A stretch of 64,000 nucleotides of DNA from CAYLLN01 sp964384375 (GCA_964384375.1 CAYLLN010000003.1:1-64000), one strand, 5' to 3'. Positions 51,028 through 58,202 are shown, counted from the first letter of the stretch. Numbers and translations: made by a program. The notes: a model not told the origin generated them from the sequence alone.

Positions 51028-51420
51028 TTAGGCGATCGCGGTCGTCTCGCGTTGAAATGGGTCGCTGCTCAGTTCTTCCTGCACCGGGCGGATTTCAGCC
51101 GAGCCGCCGAGTTTCATGCACGGGATTCCGCGGACGATGGCCACCGCCTCTTGCATGTCGGCAGCTTCGATGATCATGAAGCCGCCGAGTTGCTCCTTCG
51201 TCTCGGCGAACGGACCGTCGGTGACCAGTGTCTTGCCCGGCGAGAACCGGACCGTCGTTGCCGACGCGGCCCCCTCCAGGGCGATGCCGCCGAGGCAACG
51301 GCCGCTCGCCTTCAACTCGGCTTCGTAGGCCATCGACTCGTCGATGAGCTGCTGCCGCATTTCGGCGGACAAGGCATTCCAAGCCGCTTCGTCGTGAAAT
51401 CCGAGGCAAATAAATCGCAT
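51028..51420 (-). CDS. YCII-related (DGPF) protein 3
   Basis: 130 residues. MRFICLGFHDEAAW opening, SATTVRFSPGKTLVTDGPFAETKEQLGGFMIIEAADMQEAVAIVRGIPCMKLGGSAEIRPV. Slightly longer C-terminal tail (QEELSSDPFQRETTAIA) than the other copies. ATG start; the gap to the VOC gene upstream (65 bp) contains the 24-bp repeat at 51470-51493. Confidence 0.95.
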   Translation of the reverse strand: MRFICLGFHDEAAWNALSAEMRQQLIDESMAYEAELKASGRCLGGIALEGAASATTVRFSPGKTLVTDGPFAETKEQLGGFMIIEAADMQEAVAIVRGIPCMKLGGSAEIRPVQEELSSDPFQRETTAIA

Positions 51421-51469
51421 GACAATGCTTCCGATGGAGAGAACTTAATCGAGAGTTCCGGTGACTTCC

Positions 51470-51493
51470 CTGAAGTCTGGCGACTTCAGCTAC
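51470..51493. repeat. GTAGCTGAAGTC-type hairpin repeat, copy 1
   Basis: On the minus strand GTAGCTGAAGTCGCCAGACT followed by TCAG: a hairpin with a GTAG head. The head supplies the last codons and the TGA stop of the VOC gene that ends at 51486. A longer version lies at 53689-53751. Confidence 0.8.
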
Positions 51494-51893
51494 CTTGTAC
51501 CGCGCTCGGCTCCATGAAAATCAATTCCCAAATATGCCCGTCGAGGTCTTGAAAGCCGTGCTGAAACATAAAGCCGTAGTCCTTCGACTCGGCATACGTC
51601 GTGCCGCCGGCAGCAACCGCCTTGCTCACGAGGTCGCTCACATCGTGGCGACTGTCGCGCGACAGGGCGATGAGGACCTCGGTGCTTTGGGTCGCGTCGC
51701 AGATCGCCTTCGGAGTGAATTCCTTGAATTTCGCATGCGTCAGCAGCATCGCGTAGATGTCGTCGCTGATGACCATGCACGCGGCTGTGTCGTCGGTGAA
51801 TTGCGGATTGAAGCGGAAGCCAAGCGCCTGGAAAAAGGCCATCGACTTCGGCAGGTCGCGAACGGGGAGGTTGACGAAGATTTTGGTGGACAT
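51486..51893 (-). CDS. VOC (glyoxalase/bleomycin-resistance) family protein
   Basis: 135 residues. FVNLPVRDLPKSMAFFQALGFRFN opening, CMVISDDIYAMLLTHAKFKEFT, a second half with DVSDLVSKAVAAGGTTYAESKDYGFMFQHGFQDLDGHIWELIFM. The GHIWEL terminal strand carries one metal-ligand Glu, typical of the fold. Substrate unknown. The C-terminal residues (QGS) and stop come from the repeat at 51470-51493, so repeat insertion has trimmed or replaced the end. Confidence 0.92.
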   Translation of the reverse strand: MSTKIFVNLPVRDLPKSMAFFQALGFRFNPQFTDDTAACMVISDDIYAMLLTHAKFKEFTPKAICDATQSTEVLIALSRDSRHDVSDLVSKAVAAGGTTYAESKDYGFMFQHGFQDLDGHIWELIFMEPSAVQGS

Positions 51894-51931
51894 GGCTGAC
51901 TTAGGTTCGTGAGTGTCGCGTGTGTGGCTGA

Positions 51932-52354
51932 CTAGTTAGCGGACTTGGCTCGGAGTTCTTCTTCTTTGGCGCGGAGTTCGGGTGTCAATGCTTCGCCGAA
52001 GTCATCGGCCGAGAAGACTTGTCGAATTTCGATCTCGCTCTCTTCCCCTGGCATCGGGCTGGGACAGCGTTTGACCCACTCGATCGCCTCGGCCTTCGAC
52101 TTGCATTCCCAAAGCCAGAAACCGGCGACGAGTTCCTTGGTCTCGGCAAACGGACCATCAGTGACAATTCGTTCGTCGCCGCGGAACTTCACGCGGGCAC
52201 CGTTGGAACTGGGGTGCAGCCCCTCGCCCCCTTTCATGATGCCCGCATTGACCAGCTCTTCGTTGTATTTCATCATCGCCGTGAATAGTTCCGTGCTGGG
52301 CATGATGCCCGCTTCGGAGTTCTTCGTCGCTTTGACCATGACCATGAAACGCAT
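51932..52354 (-). CDS. YCII-related (DGPF) protein 4
   Basis: 140 residues. MRFMVMVKATKNSEAGIMPSTELFTAMMKYNEELVNAGIMKGGEGLHPSSNGARVKFRGDERIVTDGPFAETKELVAGFWLWECKSKAEAIEWVKRCPSP. This is the longer subtype, like copy 6 (53293), with an S-EAG-PS-EL block before the motif and LHPSS instead of LQPV-like text. It probably arose from a different duplication branch from copies 1-3. Motif intact. Confidence 0.95.
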   Translation of the reverse strand: MRFMVMVKATKNSEAGIMPSTELFTAMMKYNEELVNAGIMKGGEGLHPSSNGARVKFRGDERIVTDGPFAETKELVAGFWLWECKSKAEAIEWVKRCPSPMPGEESEIEIRQVFSADDFGEALTPELRAKEEELRAKSAN

Positions 52355-52391
52355 CGTGGAAGTCCTTCGTGGTTGGTGAGTTCAATCGGAA

Positions 52392-52862
52392 TTAGCCGTT
52401 ATACGCTCGTTCGAGTGCCGCCAGGTCGATCTTCTTCATCTGCAGCATCGCTTCCATCGCGCGGCCGGATCGCTGTGGATCTTTGTCCTGCAGCATGGGA
52501 AGGAGCTTCGTGGGGATGATCTGCCACGAGAGGCCGAACTTGTCGCGCAGCCAACCGCACTGTTGAATCTCCCCGCCGGCGGCCAGCTTTTCCCACAGCG
52601 CGTCGATCTCGGCCTGCGACTCGCAGTTGACGAAGAGCGAAAACGCCGGCGTGAGCTTGTAAATCGGCCCGCCGTTGAGCGCATGATACTCGCGGCCGTC
52701 GAGCTCGAACGTAACCGACATCGCACTGCCGCTTGGACCGGGGCCGGCCTCGCCGTACCGCGCGACGTTCGTGATTCGCGACTTCGGAAAGAGCGAGACA
52801 TAGAAACTCGCGGCTTCTTCGGCCTGATTATTGAACCAGAGAAAGGGGACAATTTTTTGCAT
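52392..52862 (-). CDS. PhnB-like VOC family protein
   Basis: ATG at 52862 (MQKIVPFLWFNNQAEEAASFYVSLFPKSRI) gives 156 residues of the PhnB/DUF-type 3-demethylubiquinone methyltransferase-like VOC group. Text: VTFELDGREYHALNGGPIYKLTPAFSLFVNCESQAEIDALWEKLAAGGEIQQCGWLRDKFGLSWQIIPTKLLPML. The C-terminal helix MEAMLQMKKIDLAALERAY is typical. Often encoded beside ECF42/YCII genes. Five bp downstream of copy 5 (52868). Confidence 0.94.
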   Translation of the reverse strand: MQKIVPFLWFNNQAEEAASFYVSLFPKSRITNVARYGEAGPGPSGSAMSVTFELDGREYHALNGGPIYKLTPAFSLFVNCESQAEIDALWEKLAAGGEIQQCGWLRDKFGLSWQIIPTKLLPMLQDKDPQRSGRAMEAMLQMKKIDLAALERAYNG

Positions 52863-52867
52863 GGAAG

Positions 52868-53248
52868 TCAGCTCTTGGAGGCGGGGAAGGGTTGATGCTC
52901 GCTCGGTTCGACCTGGCGGACTTCGATCGTGCCTCCGACACGAAGCGTGGGAATTGCGCGAGCCAGTTCGAGCGCCTCGTCCAGATCGCGACACTCGAGG
53001 AGGTGAAAGCCGCCGAGCTGTTCCTTCGTTTCCGCGAAGGGTCCGTCGGTGACCAGGGTCTTGCCGGATTGCATCCGCAACGTCTTCGCTGCGGTCGGAT
53101 CGACCAACCGATTGGAGAGGACGTGCCGGCCGCTGTGAACGGTCGCTTCGACCCACTGGCCATAATCACGCATCACGCCGTCGCGCATGTCGGGAGACAG
53201 GTCTTCCCAGCGGCGGCAGTCGATGCAGCAGAGCAGCATGAATTGCAT
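52868..53248 (-). CDS. YCII-related (DGPF) protein 5
   Basis: ATG at 53248 (MQFMLLCCIDCRRWEDL) gives 126 residues; an upstream extension has no support. TLRMQSGKTLVTDGPFAETKEQLGGFHLLECRDLDEALELARAIPTLRVGGTIEVRQV. Motif intact. Unlike the others, it has Cys-Cys near the N-terminus and a longer N-terminal helix. Confidence 0.95.
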   Translation of the reverse strand: MQFMLLCCIDCRRWEDLSPDMRDGVMRDYGQWVEATVHSGRHVLSNRLVDPTAAKTLRMQSGKTLVTDGPFAETKEQLGGFHLLECRDLDEALELARAIPTLRVGGTIEVRQVEPSEHQPFPASKS

Positions 53249-53292
53249 GGCGTGGCTATCTCGCAGGGAGAGGCTGGCTGGAATAATGCTGG

Positions 53293-53655
53293 CTAGGAGT
53301 ACGCAGGATCGTTGTGCTCGATGATCGGGCGAATTTCGCATTCTCCCTGGCCGAGCACTTCGAGGAACCGCTTCGTCCAGTGGACCGCATCGGCCATCGA
53401 GGGAACTTGAAACAGGGCGTAGGACGCGACGAGTTCCTTCGTCTCAGTGAACGGACCGTCGGTGACGAGGAACTTGCCATTGTCCAGCTTGACGCGGCAC
53501 CCCTTGGAACTGGGCTGCAAGCCGTCGGACGCGATCATCACGCCCGCCGCGGAAATCTCTTCGATGAACTTGCCCATGCGGGCAATGAGTTCAGGCGACG
53601 GGGGAGCGCCCGCTTCCGAGTGAGCGTCCGCTTTGAGGAGTCCGATGAATCGCAT
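53293..53655 (-). CDS. YCII-related (DGPF) protein 6
   Basis: 120 residues. MRFIGLLKADAHSEAGAPPSPELIARMGKFIEEISAAGVMIASDGLQPSSKGCRVKLDNGKFLVTDGPFTETKELVASYALFQVPSMADAVHWTKRFLEVLGQGECEIRPI. Motif present as DGPFTETKE. Subtype of copy 4. It is separated from copy 7 by 110 bp that contain the palindromic repeat at 53689-53751. Confidence 0.95.
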   Translation of the reverse strand: MRFIGLLKADAHSEAGAPPSPELIARMGKFIEEISAAGVMIASDGLQPSSKGCRVKLDNGKFLVTDGPFTETKELVASYALFQVPSMADAVHWTKRFLEVLGQGECEIRPIIEHNDPAYS

Positions 53656-53688
53656 GGTGGTGATTCCTGATGAAGGTTGTTGGGCTAG

Positions 53689-53751
53689 GTAGTTGAACTC
53701 GCCAGAGTTCAGATTTCGCGAAGCTGTCTGAAGTCTGGCGGCTTCAGCGAC
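53689..53751. repeat. GTAGTTGAACTC-type inverted repeat, copy 2 (63 bp)
   Basis: Left arm GTAGTTGAACTCGCCAGAG followed by TTCAG; the right arm is CTGAAGTCTGGCGGCTTCAG then CGAC. Together they form a long imperfect hairpin between YCII copies 7 and 6. Related to 51470-51493. Confidence 0.8.
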
Positions 53752-53765
53752 GTGGATCGAATGTC

Positions 53766-54122
53766 CTAAGCGAGTGCGACGTCCGAGCGAGCGTCGAGCG
53801 GGCGAAGCTCACATTCTCCCTCACCGATCGCTTGCAGGAAGCACTTCGTCCAGGCGACCGCCTCGGCGAGCGAATCGACATCGAACACGCCATAGGAGAC
53901 ACCGCTCTCGGCTGCGTCGGGCGATGCCTCGCCGCGGATCGTGAATCGGCCGGCCGACAAGGTGATGCGAGCGGCGGGCGCAGCCAGATCAATCTCGTCT
54001 GCAAGCGGCTCGCCGGAGGCGAAGCTTTCGTCCATCAGGCGGGCAACTTTTTCAAGCAATCCCGGACGCGTGAGCGAGGCGGGGGAGCACTTTTGGCCGG
54101 TGAGGAGTCCGAGGAATCGCAT
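53766..54122 (-). CDS. Degenerate YCII-related protein 7 (no DGPF motif)
   Basis: ATG at 54122 (MRFLGLLTGQKCSPASLTRPGLLEKVARLMDESFASGEPLADEIDLAAPAARITLSAGRFTIRGEASPDAAESGVSYGVFDVDSLAEAVAWTKCFLQAIGEGECELRPL), 118 residues. Length and strand pattern match copy 6, including the FLQAIGEGECELRPL end, but TDGPF(A/T)ETKE is replaced by IRGEASPDAAE. It is the first gene after the ECF42-type promoter. It may be a non-catalytic regulator or a decaying paralogue. Confidence 0.85.
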   Translation of the reverse strand: MRFLGLLTGQKCSPASLTRPGLLEKVARLMDESFASGEPLADEIDLAAPAARITLSAGRFTIRGEASPDAAESGVSYGVFDVDSLAEAVAWTKCFLQAIGEGECELRPLDARSDVALA

Positions 54123-54214
54123 GGTCGTAAGTCCTTCTCGTGTCGAGGATTGCATCGCTGTTTCCAGTTGCCTTCCGCGTGTGCACACCGCCTTGGCTTC
54201 GGGTTTTCATGAAG

Positions 54215-54243
54215 TAGTCGCTTAGCAAGGAGCGAATTCGACA
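54215..54243 (-). promoter_or_regulatory. ECF42-type promoter for the YCII cluster
   Basis: Minus strand: TGTCGA (complement of 54238-54243), 17-bp spacer, then CGAC (complement of 54217-54220). This fits the ECF42 promoter pattern, TGTCGA in the -35 and CGA/TC in the -10, as I recall it from the Streptomyces work. It lies 61 bp beyond the sigma gene and ~90 bp before the first cluster gene. Confidence 0.65.
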
Positions 54244-54303
54244 GCGGGCGACAAATCGCGAACGATTTTCTCCCTTATCTCCACGCACCGGTGACGCAAC
54301 TGC

Positions 54304-55578
54304 TTATGCCGACGAGAGTTCCGCGATCCGCCTTTGAAGAAACTGCCGCTCCGGCTCCTGCTGGACGAGGGCCAAGGCCCGCTCGTACGACGCGATTGCC
54401 GCCGCCCTGTCCCCCAGTCGGCGACAAAGGTCCGCACGTGCCGCATGAGCGAGGTGATATTCGGACAATTCGCCGCGGCTGAGAATCTCGTCGATCAGTG
54501 CGATGCCAGCCGCGGGGCCGTCGCGCATCGCCACAGCCACGGCTCGATTCAGTTCGATCACGGGGGACGGATTCACTTGCAGCAGAACGCCGTATAGGGC
54601 AGCGATCTGTGCCCAGTCGGTTTCCGTTGCACTCGCCGCTTGCGCATGAACGGCCGCGATGGCCGCTTGCAGTGAATACGGCCCGGCTTGCTGCGTGGCA
54701 AGCGCCTGATCGACGAAGCGGAGCCCCTCGGCGATCTGTTCCCCGTTCCAGAGTGAACGGTCCTGTTGCTCAAGCAGCACGATTTCGCCACTGGCCGTTG
54801 TACGTGCAGTCCGACGAGATTCCTGCAGCAACATGAGGGCGACGAGTCCGATCACTTCCGCCTCTGGCAAAAGCTGCGCCAGCAATCGGCCTAAGCGAAT
54901 CGCTTCGCCCGACAGCTCGGCCCGCGTGAGCGTCGCCCCGGAGGATGCCGAGTACCCTTCGTTGAACACGAGATAGACGACGTGCAGCACCCCGTCGATC
55001 CGCTCGGGCAGATCGGCCCGCGACGGAATCTGGTACGGTATTTTCGCTTCTTTGATCTTCTTTTTCGCTCGCACAATTCGCTGAGCGAGCGTTGCCGGCG
55101 TCGTCAAAAACGCCCGGGCGATTTCCTCCGTGGTCAGGCCGCACACCTCGCGGAGCGTCAGCGCGACGCGAGCCTCCGGCGCAAGCGCGGGATGGCAGCA
55201 GGTGAAGATGAGCCGCAGCCGATCGTCTTCGATCCCTTCGTCATCGGGGAGTGGTGATTCGCGAGCCGACTGATCGAGCCGCTGGGCCAGATCGGCCATC
55301 GACGCATCGAACCGGGCAACGCGGCGGAGCGCGTCGATCGCCTTGAACCGGCCCGCCGAAACGAGCCACGCCCGCGGATTCGCCGGAATCCCCTCGCGCG
55401 GCCACTGCTCGATCGCCGAGGCAAATGCGTCGTGCAGCGCTTCCTCCGCCAGGTCGAAATCGCCAAGTAAACGGACCAGCGTCGCAAAGACTCGCCGCGA
55501 CTCTTCACGATAGACGGCCTCCACTTGCTCGCGAGCCGCCGACGCCGCTGCGGCAGTTGAATTCTCTTCGCCAGACAT
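54304..55578 (-). CDS. ECF42-group RNA polymerase sigma factor with C-terminal TPR-like extension
   Basis: 424 residues. Sigma2: VEAVYREESRRVFATLVRLLGDFDLAEEALHDAFASAIEQWPREGIPANPRAWLVSAGRFKAIDALRR. Sigma4: LTLREVCGLTTEEIARAFLTTPATLAQRIVRAKKKI. The remaining ~220 residues are the SnoaL-free, helical extension (ERIDGVLHVVYLVFNEGYSAS, ELSGEAIRLGRLLAQLLPEAEVIGLVALMLLQESRR, GPYSLQAAIAAVHAQA, LNRAVAVAMRDGPAAGI, AHAARADLCRRLGDRAAAIASYERAL) typical of ECF42, where it replaces an anti-sigma factor. It is expected to drive the downstream cluster of YCII genes. A strong sigma70-type promoter precedes it. Confidence 0.95.
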   Translation of the reverse strand: MSGEENSTAAAASAAREQVEAVYREESRRVFATLVRLLGDFDLAEEALHDAFASAIEQWPREGIPANPRAWLVSAGRFKAIDALRRVARFDASMADLAQRLDQSARESPLPDDEGIEDDRLRLIFTCCHPALAPEARVALTLREVCGLTTEEIARAFLTTPATLAQRIVRAKKKIKEAKIPYQIPSRADLPERIDGVLHVVYLVFNEGYSASSGATLTRAELSGEAIRLGRLLAQLLPEAEVIGLVALMLLQESRRTARTTASGEIVLLEQQDRSLWNGEQIAEGLRFVDQALATQQAGPYSLQAAIAAVHAQAASATETDWAQIAALYGVLLQVNPSPVIELNRAVAVAMRDGPAAGIALIDEILSRGELSEYHLAHAARADLCRRLGDRAAAIASYERALALVQQEPERQFLQRRIAELSSA

Positions 55579-55624
55579 GCGGCATCCCCAAGTGCGAGTC
55601 GCGTATCCGTCATTGCCGGGGCGA

Positions 55625-55652
55625 ATTATACGGCGGGCCGCGGTGATGTCAA
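55625..55652 (-). promoter_or_regulatory. Sigma70-type promoter for the ECF42 gene
   Basis: On the minus strand: TTGACA (complement of 55647-55652), 16-bp spacer, TATAAT (complement of 55625-55630). Both hexamers are exact consensus. The leader to the ATG would be about 40 nt. The sigma gene is thus made by the housekeeping polymerase, not only by itself. Confidence 0.75.
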
Positions 55653-55722
55653 TAAGTTCACAGTGTAGGTCTGCATACTATAGCGAGCGGGCGGCGGCAG
55701 CGGTTTGTAACAAACGGCCCCA

Positions 55723-55758
55723 ATGTATTGACTTCCGATATATCGCCACCCTATACAT
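55723..55758 (+). promoter_or_regulatory. padR promoter and symmetric operator (second locus)
   Basis: -35 TTGACT (55728-55733), 18-bp spacer, -10 TATACA (55752-55757). The dyad ATGTAT-N7-CGATATATCG-N7-ATACAT is perfectly symmetric about 55740.5 and covers both hexamers. It is a good candidate for PadR autorepression. The leader is about 23 nt. Confidence 0.75.
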
Positions 55759-55786
55759 ATCCGTGGGCCAGCAATCAGGGGACAGC

Positions 55787-56137
55787 ATGGCGAGTGACAA
55801 GTTCGAGCGCGATCTAGTCCGCGGCAGTTTGGACCTGATGGTCCTCTCGGTCCTCGCGGGGGGCAAGAAGTACGGCTACCTGATCCAGAAGGAAGTTCGC
55901 GAGGCCAGTGGCACGCGGATCGACCTGCCGGCAGGAACGCTGTACCCGCTGTTGCACCGGCTGGAGGACGAGGGGCTGGTTCGGGCGTCGTGGGACACGG
56001 ACACCGGCCGCGAGCGAAAGTGGTACGAGCTGACGGCTGCCGGCAAGAAGCGGCTGGCGGCGGCGGCCCAGGAGTGGACCGACTACGCGGCCTGTGTGCG
56101 GCAACTCTTGGCGCTGGCGAAGGTGCAAGCGACCTGA
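55787..56137 (+). CDS. PadR family transcriptional regulator (second copy)
   Basis: ATG at 55787 (MASDKFERDLVRGSLDLMVLSVL) with AGGGGA upstream; 116 residues. Wing: GTRIDLPAGTLYPLLHRLEDEGLV, then RKWYELTAAGKKRLAAAAQEW. The longer open frame (from 55577) adds unrelated codons. The dyad at 55723-55758 is its probable operator. It is followed, 21 bp later, by a HAAS-domain gene, as in the first locus, but there the partner is a multi-helix membrane protein and here it carries a secretin-like domain. Confidence 0.95.
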   Translation: MASDKFERDLVRGSLDLMVLSVLAGGKKYGYLIQKEVREASGTRIDLPAGTLYPLLHRLEDEGLVRASWDTDTGRERKWYELTAAGKKRLAAAAQEWTDYAACVRQLLALAKVQAT

Positions 56138-56158
56138 GGTCTTGGTGGGGACCAATCC

Positions 56159-57703
56159 ATGACCGACCACGAATTCGACAACTACCTGGCCCTGCTTGCC
56201 AAACTGCTTCGCCTCGGCGAGCAGCAGCGCGAGCAGATCGCCGGCGAATTGCGGGCGCACCTGGAGGACCGGCTCGACGACTTGCTCGCCCGTGGCCTGC
56301 CGAGGCACGAGGCGGTGAAACTCGCCCTGGAAGAATTCGGCGACGCGGCCGTTCTGGCCGACGACTTTGTTTCCATTTCTAGGAACAGAAAGCGCAGGTG
56401 GATGATGCGGATCACAACTCTCTCCGCGGCGGCAATCGTGCTGATTGCAGCCGGCGTGTTTACCTTCTGGCCCGGCACGAATGCCGGCCCCGGCGCGGCG
56501 GCACTCGTCGCTCAAAATCCAGTCGCCCAGGACCCGGCAGCGGGCGGACCGGGAGTGCCCGGTTCGACGATTCCGGGACCGGGCACGACCACTCCCGGTT
56601 CGGAAGGGGGCCCGTTCGGCGGCGGAGGACAACGGGTCGCCACACTCGACGAACGACTCAATCAGCGGATCGACGCCGAGTTCGTCGAAACGCCGTTCAA
56701 GGACGTGATTGATTTCCTGCAGAGCCAAACAGGTCTCACGTTCTTTGTGAAGCGACCGCGGCTGGAGGAAGCGGGGGTCAATCTGGATGCATCCGTCACA
56801 CTCAGCCTCAAACAGGTACGCCTGAGCACACTCCTCGACCTGATGCTTGAGGAAAAGGGGCTCGTTTATACCGAGAAGGACGACCTGATCGTCATCACGA
56901 CCGAGGAAGACTCGTCGGCCACGATGGAAGTCCGCGTCTATGACTGCCGCGACCTCTTGGCGATGCCGGCAGGTCTGCCCGGCACCGGCGCTCCACACGG
57001 CATGAGCATGCCGGGGATGCCAGGGATGATGCCGGGCATGGGACCACCGGGAGCCGATCCCTTTGGTTCGCCGCCCCCCGGCTCGCACGATCCCTTTGGT
57101 CCACCACGCACCGATTCGGCCTTTCCCGGCGGTCCGCCAACTGGAACACCTGCAATTCCGGACACGGGCGCTCCCAGCGGATTCGCTCCGCCCGGAGCAG
57201 GAGGCGGTGTGCCTGCTGCTCCCACCGCGGAACCGCGCCGCACGCCACGACGAAGTGAAGGCGGCCCCGGCGCATCACCAGACGCCGGTGGCGCACCACC
57301 CCGTGTGCCCGAATCGGTCCTGCCGCAATTGGGCGGGCTGGGTGGCGGCGGGGGAGGAGGAGGATTCGGCGGCGCGCCAGGCATGATGGGTGGCGCTGGC
57401 ATGGGTGGCATGATGGGCGGGATGGGAATGCCAGCCAGCGGCATGGAGTCCGGTGGAGGCCGTCCGCAGCGGCCAATGTCGGAACAGGATCTCAAAGCGG
57501 AACAGCTCATGAACATCGTGACGACCGCGGTCGAACCCGACAGTTGGTCCGAGATGGGTGGTCCCGGCACGATCGGCCAATACAACGGCCTGATCGTCGT
57601 CAGCCAGTCGGCCCGCACGCACGCCAAGATCGAAAAGGTTCTCGACATGCTCCGCGAAGCGGGTGGCCTGCCGAAGACGAAAAACCAGCGGGTCGTGAAG
57701 TGA
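56159..57703 (+). CDS. HAAS-domain protein fused to secretin/TonB short N-terminal (STN)-like domain
   Basis: 514 residues. N-terminal HAAS-type helical domain (about 1-75: FDNYLALLAKLLRLGEQQREQIAGELRAHLEDRLDDLLARGLPRHEAVKLALEEFGDAAVLADDFV), a membrane helix (ITTLSAAAIVLIAAGVFTFW), and a periplasmic STN-like domain (about 165-260: LDERLNQRIDAEFVETPFKDVIDFLQSQTGLTFFVKRPRLEEAGVNLDASVTLSLKQVRLSTLLDLMLEEKGLVYTEKDDLIVITT). A long Gly/Pro/Met-rich region follows (about 270-440), then a closing repeat of STN-like text (GPGTIGQYNGLIVVSQSARTHAKIEKVLDML). Partner of the PadR gene. Likely a membrane sensor or secretin-like envelope protein. Confidence 0.85.
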   Translation: MTDHEFDNYLALLAKLLRLGEQQREQIAGELRAHLEDRLDDLLARGLPRHEAVKLALEEFGDAAVLADDFVSISRNRKRRWMMRITTLSAAAIVLIAAGVFTFWPGTNAGPGAAALVAQNPVAQDPAAGGPGVPGSTIPGPGTTTPGSEGGPFGGGGQRVATLDERLNQRIDAEFVETPFKDVIDFLQSQTGLTFFVKRPRLEEAGVNLDASVTLSLKQVRLSTLLDLMLEEKGLVYTEKDDLIVITTEEDSSATMEVRVYDCRDLLAMPAGLPGTGAPHGMSMPGMPGMMPGMGPPGADPFGSPPPGSHDPFGPPRTDSAFPGGPPTGTPAIPDTGAPSGFAPPGAGGGVPAAPTAEPRRTPRRSEGGPGASPDAGGAPPRVPESVLPQLGGLGGGGGGGGFGGAPGMMGGAGMGGMMGGMGMPASGMESGGGRPQRPMSEQDLKAEQLMNIVTTAVEPDSWSEMGGPGTIGQYNGLIVVSQSARTHAKIEKVLDMLREAGGLPKTKNQRVVK

Positions 57704-57725
57704 CGCAGATCGTGCGCAACGTGCG

Positions 57726-58202
57726 TTAGTCCAAGTTCCCATCCCACGAGGCCATGAAGCCTGTGGGAAGAATCTGGATCGCAATGCGCTTTCCCCGCTG
57801 GCCATCAGGGAGACGCGACATGATCCGCAAGGGGAATTGGCCGGCGTCAGACAGGCTCGCAATTGCTCCACCGACGGAGCCCGAAGCCGCCGGCTGCCAT
57901 TTCCCCTCACGCGCATTGAGGCGGATGTACCATGTATGTTCGTCGTCTTCGAAAACGACGATTGCTTCCAATTGCTCGCCGTGCATTTCCAGCAGCGCCG
58001 GATAGCACTCGCCGCCAGGCAAATACGCATCGGCGCTCGTGAATGCCGTACCGTGGGCGATGTACTTCCGCTGCCGCATGGGGCGCAGCGTCGTTTCGTC
58101 TTGACCGGGCCGGCCTTCTTCGTCGAGGGCGTACTCCCAGTTAGGGAAAGTATCGAACAGGCGGGGCGGGGGCAAGCGTCCGGTGAATCGCAGGTCACTC
58201 AT
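57726..58202 (-). CDS. Hypothetical protein, 158 aa
   Basis: ATG at 58202. No signal peptide or membrane helix is visible. Text such as ALLEMHGEQLEAIVVFEDDEHTWYIRLNAREGKWQPA and RIAIQILPTGFMASWDGN suggests a mixed beta protein. I do not recognise a family. It converges on the HAAS/STN gene with a 22-bp gap. Confidence 0.65.
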   Translation of the reverse strand: MSDLRFTGRLPPPRLFDTFPNWEYALDEEGRPGQDETTLRPMRQRKYIAHGTAFTSADAYLPGGECYPALLEMHGEQLEAIVVFEDDEHTWYIRLNAREGKWQPAASGSVGGAIASLSDAGQFPLRIMSRLPDGQRGKRIAIQILPTGFMASWDGNLD

